A DNA stretch of 15,288 nucleotides from Candidatus Aminicenantota bacterium (GTDB lineage Bacteria; Acidobacteriota; Aminicenantia; Aminicenantales; Aminicenantaceae). The notes beneath the pieces were generated by a model. It was not told where the DNA came from, did not search any database, and worked only from the letters and a program-made list of their open reading frames with translations. Below, piece by piece: positions 14,801 to 15,288 of the stretch (position 1 is the first letter of the stretch; every line of letters starts with the position of its first letter). The translations under genes and the position numbers were made by a program. The stretch is from contig WTAW01000236.1 in NCBI GenBank assembly GCA_013139435.1, positions 1-15,288 on the forward strand, read 5' to 3'.

Positions 14801-15288
14801 ATGCATGAGGATTTTAAAAGCAAACTCAAATTTCACTTGGTGGATGAGCGTGAAGGAGCCAACATCAAGGTCATCGGGATTGGAGGTGGAGGAGGTAACG
14901 CTGTCAATAGAATGATCGAGGCAAGGATCGAAGGCGTTGACTTCATCGCCGTCAACACCGACCTTCAAGCGCTCAACAACAACAACGCAGGAACAAAATT
15001 CCAGATCGGAAGTCAACTGACCAAGGGTCTGGGATCAGGGGGAAGGCCTGACCTCGGTAAACAAGCTGCTTTGGAAGACACCGAGAAACTTGTCGAGCTC
15101 ATGGAAGGAGCAGATATGGTCTTTCTCACCACCGGTTTAGGTGGAGGCACAGGGACAGGAGCAACTCCCATCCTGGCGAATATCGCCTCGGAGTTGGATA
15201 TCCTGGCTATCGCGATCATCACTTTTCCCTTTGAGTTTGAGGGAAAAATCAGAGCACGGCAAGCTCAGGAAGGATTGGCCGAGCTCAA
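14801..15288 (+). CDS. ftsZ: Cell division protein FtsZ, 5' part (cut by the window edge)
   Basis: FtsZ is the tubulin-like GTPase that forms the division ring. Only the first 162 codons are in the window; the frame is still open at the end. After a 20-residue N-terminal extension, the GTPase core begins with IKVIGIGGGGGNAVNRM (22-38). NTDLQAL (52-58), FQIGSQLTKGLGSGG and the tubulin signature GGGTGTG (114-120) in LTTGLGGGTGTGATP follow, then FPFEFEG (142-148). The loop often read as GAGANP in other FtsZs is GSGGRP here (78-83), a mild departure. The ATG choice is backed by AGGAGG 5 bases upstream; a second methionine codon in another frame nearby is irrelevant. The C-terminal FtsA-binding peptide lies outside the window. 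Confidence 0.95.
   Translation, partial: MHEDFKSKLKFHLVDEREGANIKVIGIGGGGGNAVNRMIEARIEGVDFIAVNTDLQALNNNNAGTKFQIGSQLTKGLGSGGRPDLGKQAALEDTEKLVELMEGADMVFLTTGLGGGTGTGATPILANIASELDILAIAIITFPFEFEGKIRARQAQEGLAEL

Noticed and set aside
1..15288. CRISPR arrays, tRNA/rRNA genes, riboswitches, phage or defence genes.
   Set aside because: None seen: outside the palindrome and the short leader, the window is fully occupied by dcw genes.

Overview
The window is a bacterial division and cell wall (dcw) cluster. All genes lie on the + strand in the order mraZ, rsmH, ftsL, ftsI, murE, murF, mraY, murD, ftsW, murG, murC, ftsQ, ftsA, ftsZ; ftsZ runs off the right edge. Every gene was recognised from family motifs read in its translation and from the conserved gene order. 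The organism is probably a diderm bacterium with meso-diaminopimelate peptidoglycan: MurE carries the DNPR selectivity motif, the class B PBP has no PASTA domains, and the order resembles the proteobacterial dcw order. Base composition looks moderate. My guess is an Acidobacteriota/Aminicenantia-like lineage, but this is a low-confidence impression that the sequence does not prove.

Layout. Positions 1-243 hold no gene. They form one giant imperfect palindrome: two arms of about 120 bases, roughly 90% complementary, around a 4-base centre. It looks like a MITE-type or other mobile-repeat relic. Positions 244-302 are a short AT-rich spacer in which I see nothing definite. A near-consensus sigma-70-type promoter (TTGACA, 16 bases, TATATT) lies at 303-330. 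Three GGGA direct repeats follow at an exact 10-base period (343-367), matching the known MraZ operator pattern; the third overlaps the mraZ start codon. From 362 to the end the DNA is essentially all coding: nine junctions add up to 34 noncoding bases, and four junctions overlap.

How the genes work together. MraZ probably represses its own operon. RsmH methylates 16S rRNA. MurC, MurD, MurE and MurF build UDP-MurNAc-pentapeptide in the cytoplasm, MraY moves it to undecaprenyl phosphate, and MurG adds GlcNAc to make lipid II. FtsW polymerises lipid II and FtsI crosslinks it at the septum. FtsL and FtsQ belong to the FtsQLB regulator, and FtsA ties the FtsZ ring to the membrane. murB and ddl, often found between murC and ftsQ, are missing here, so they must be encoded elsewhere.

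I do not see an undescribed multi-gene system. The points most worth a second look are the giant hairpin next to the promoter, the operator that overlaps the mraZ start, and two substitutions in otherwise conserved FtsW loops.
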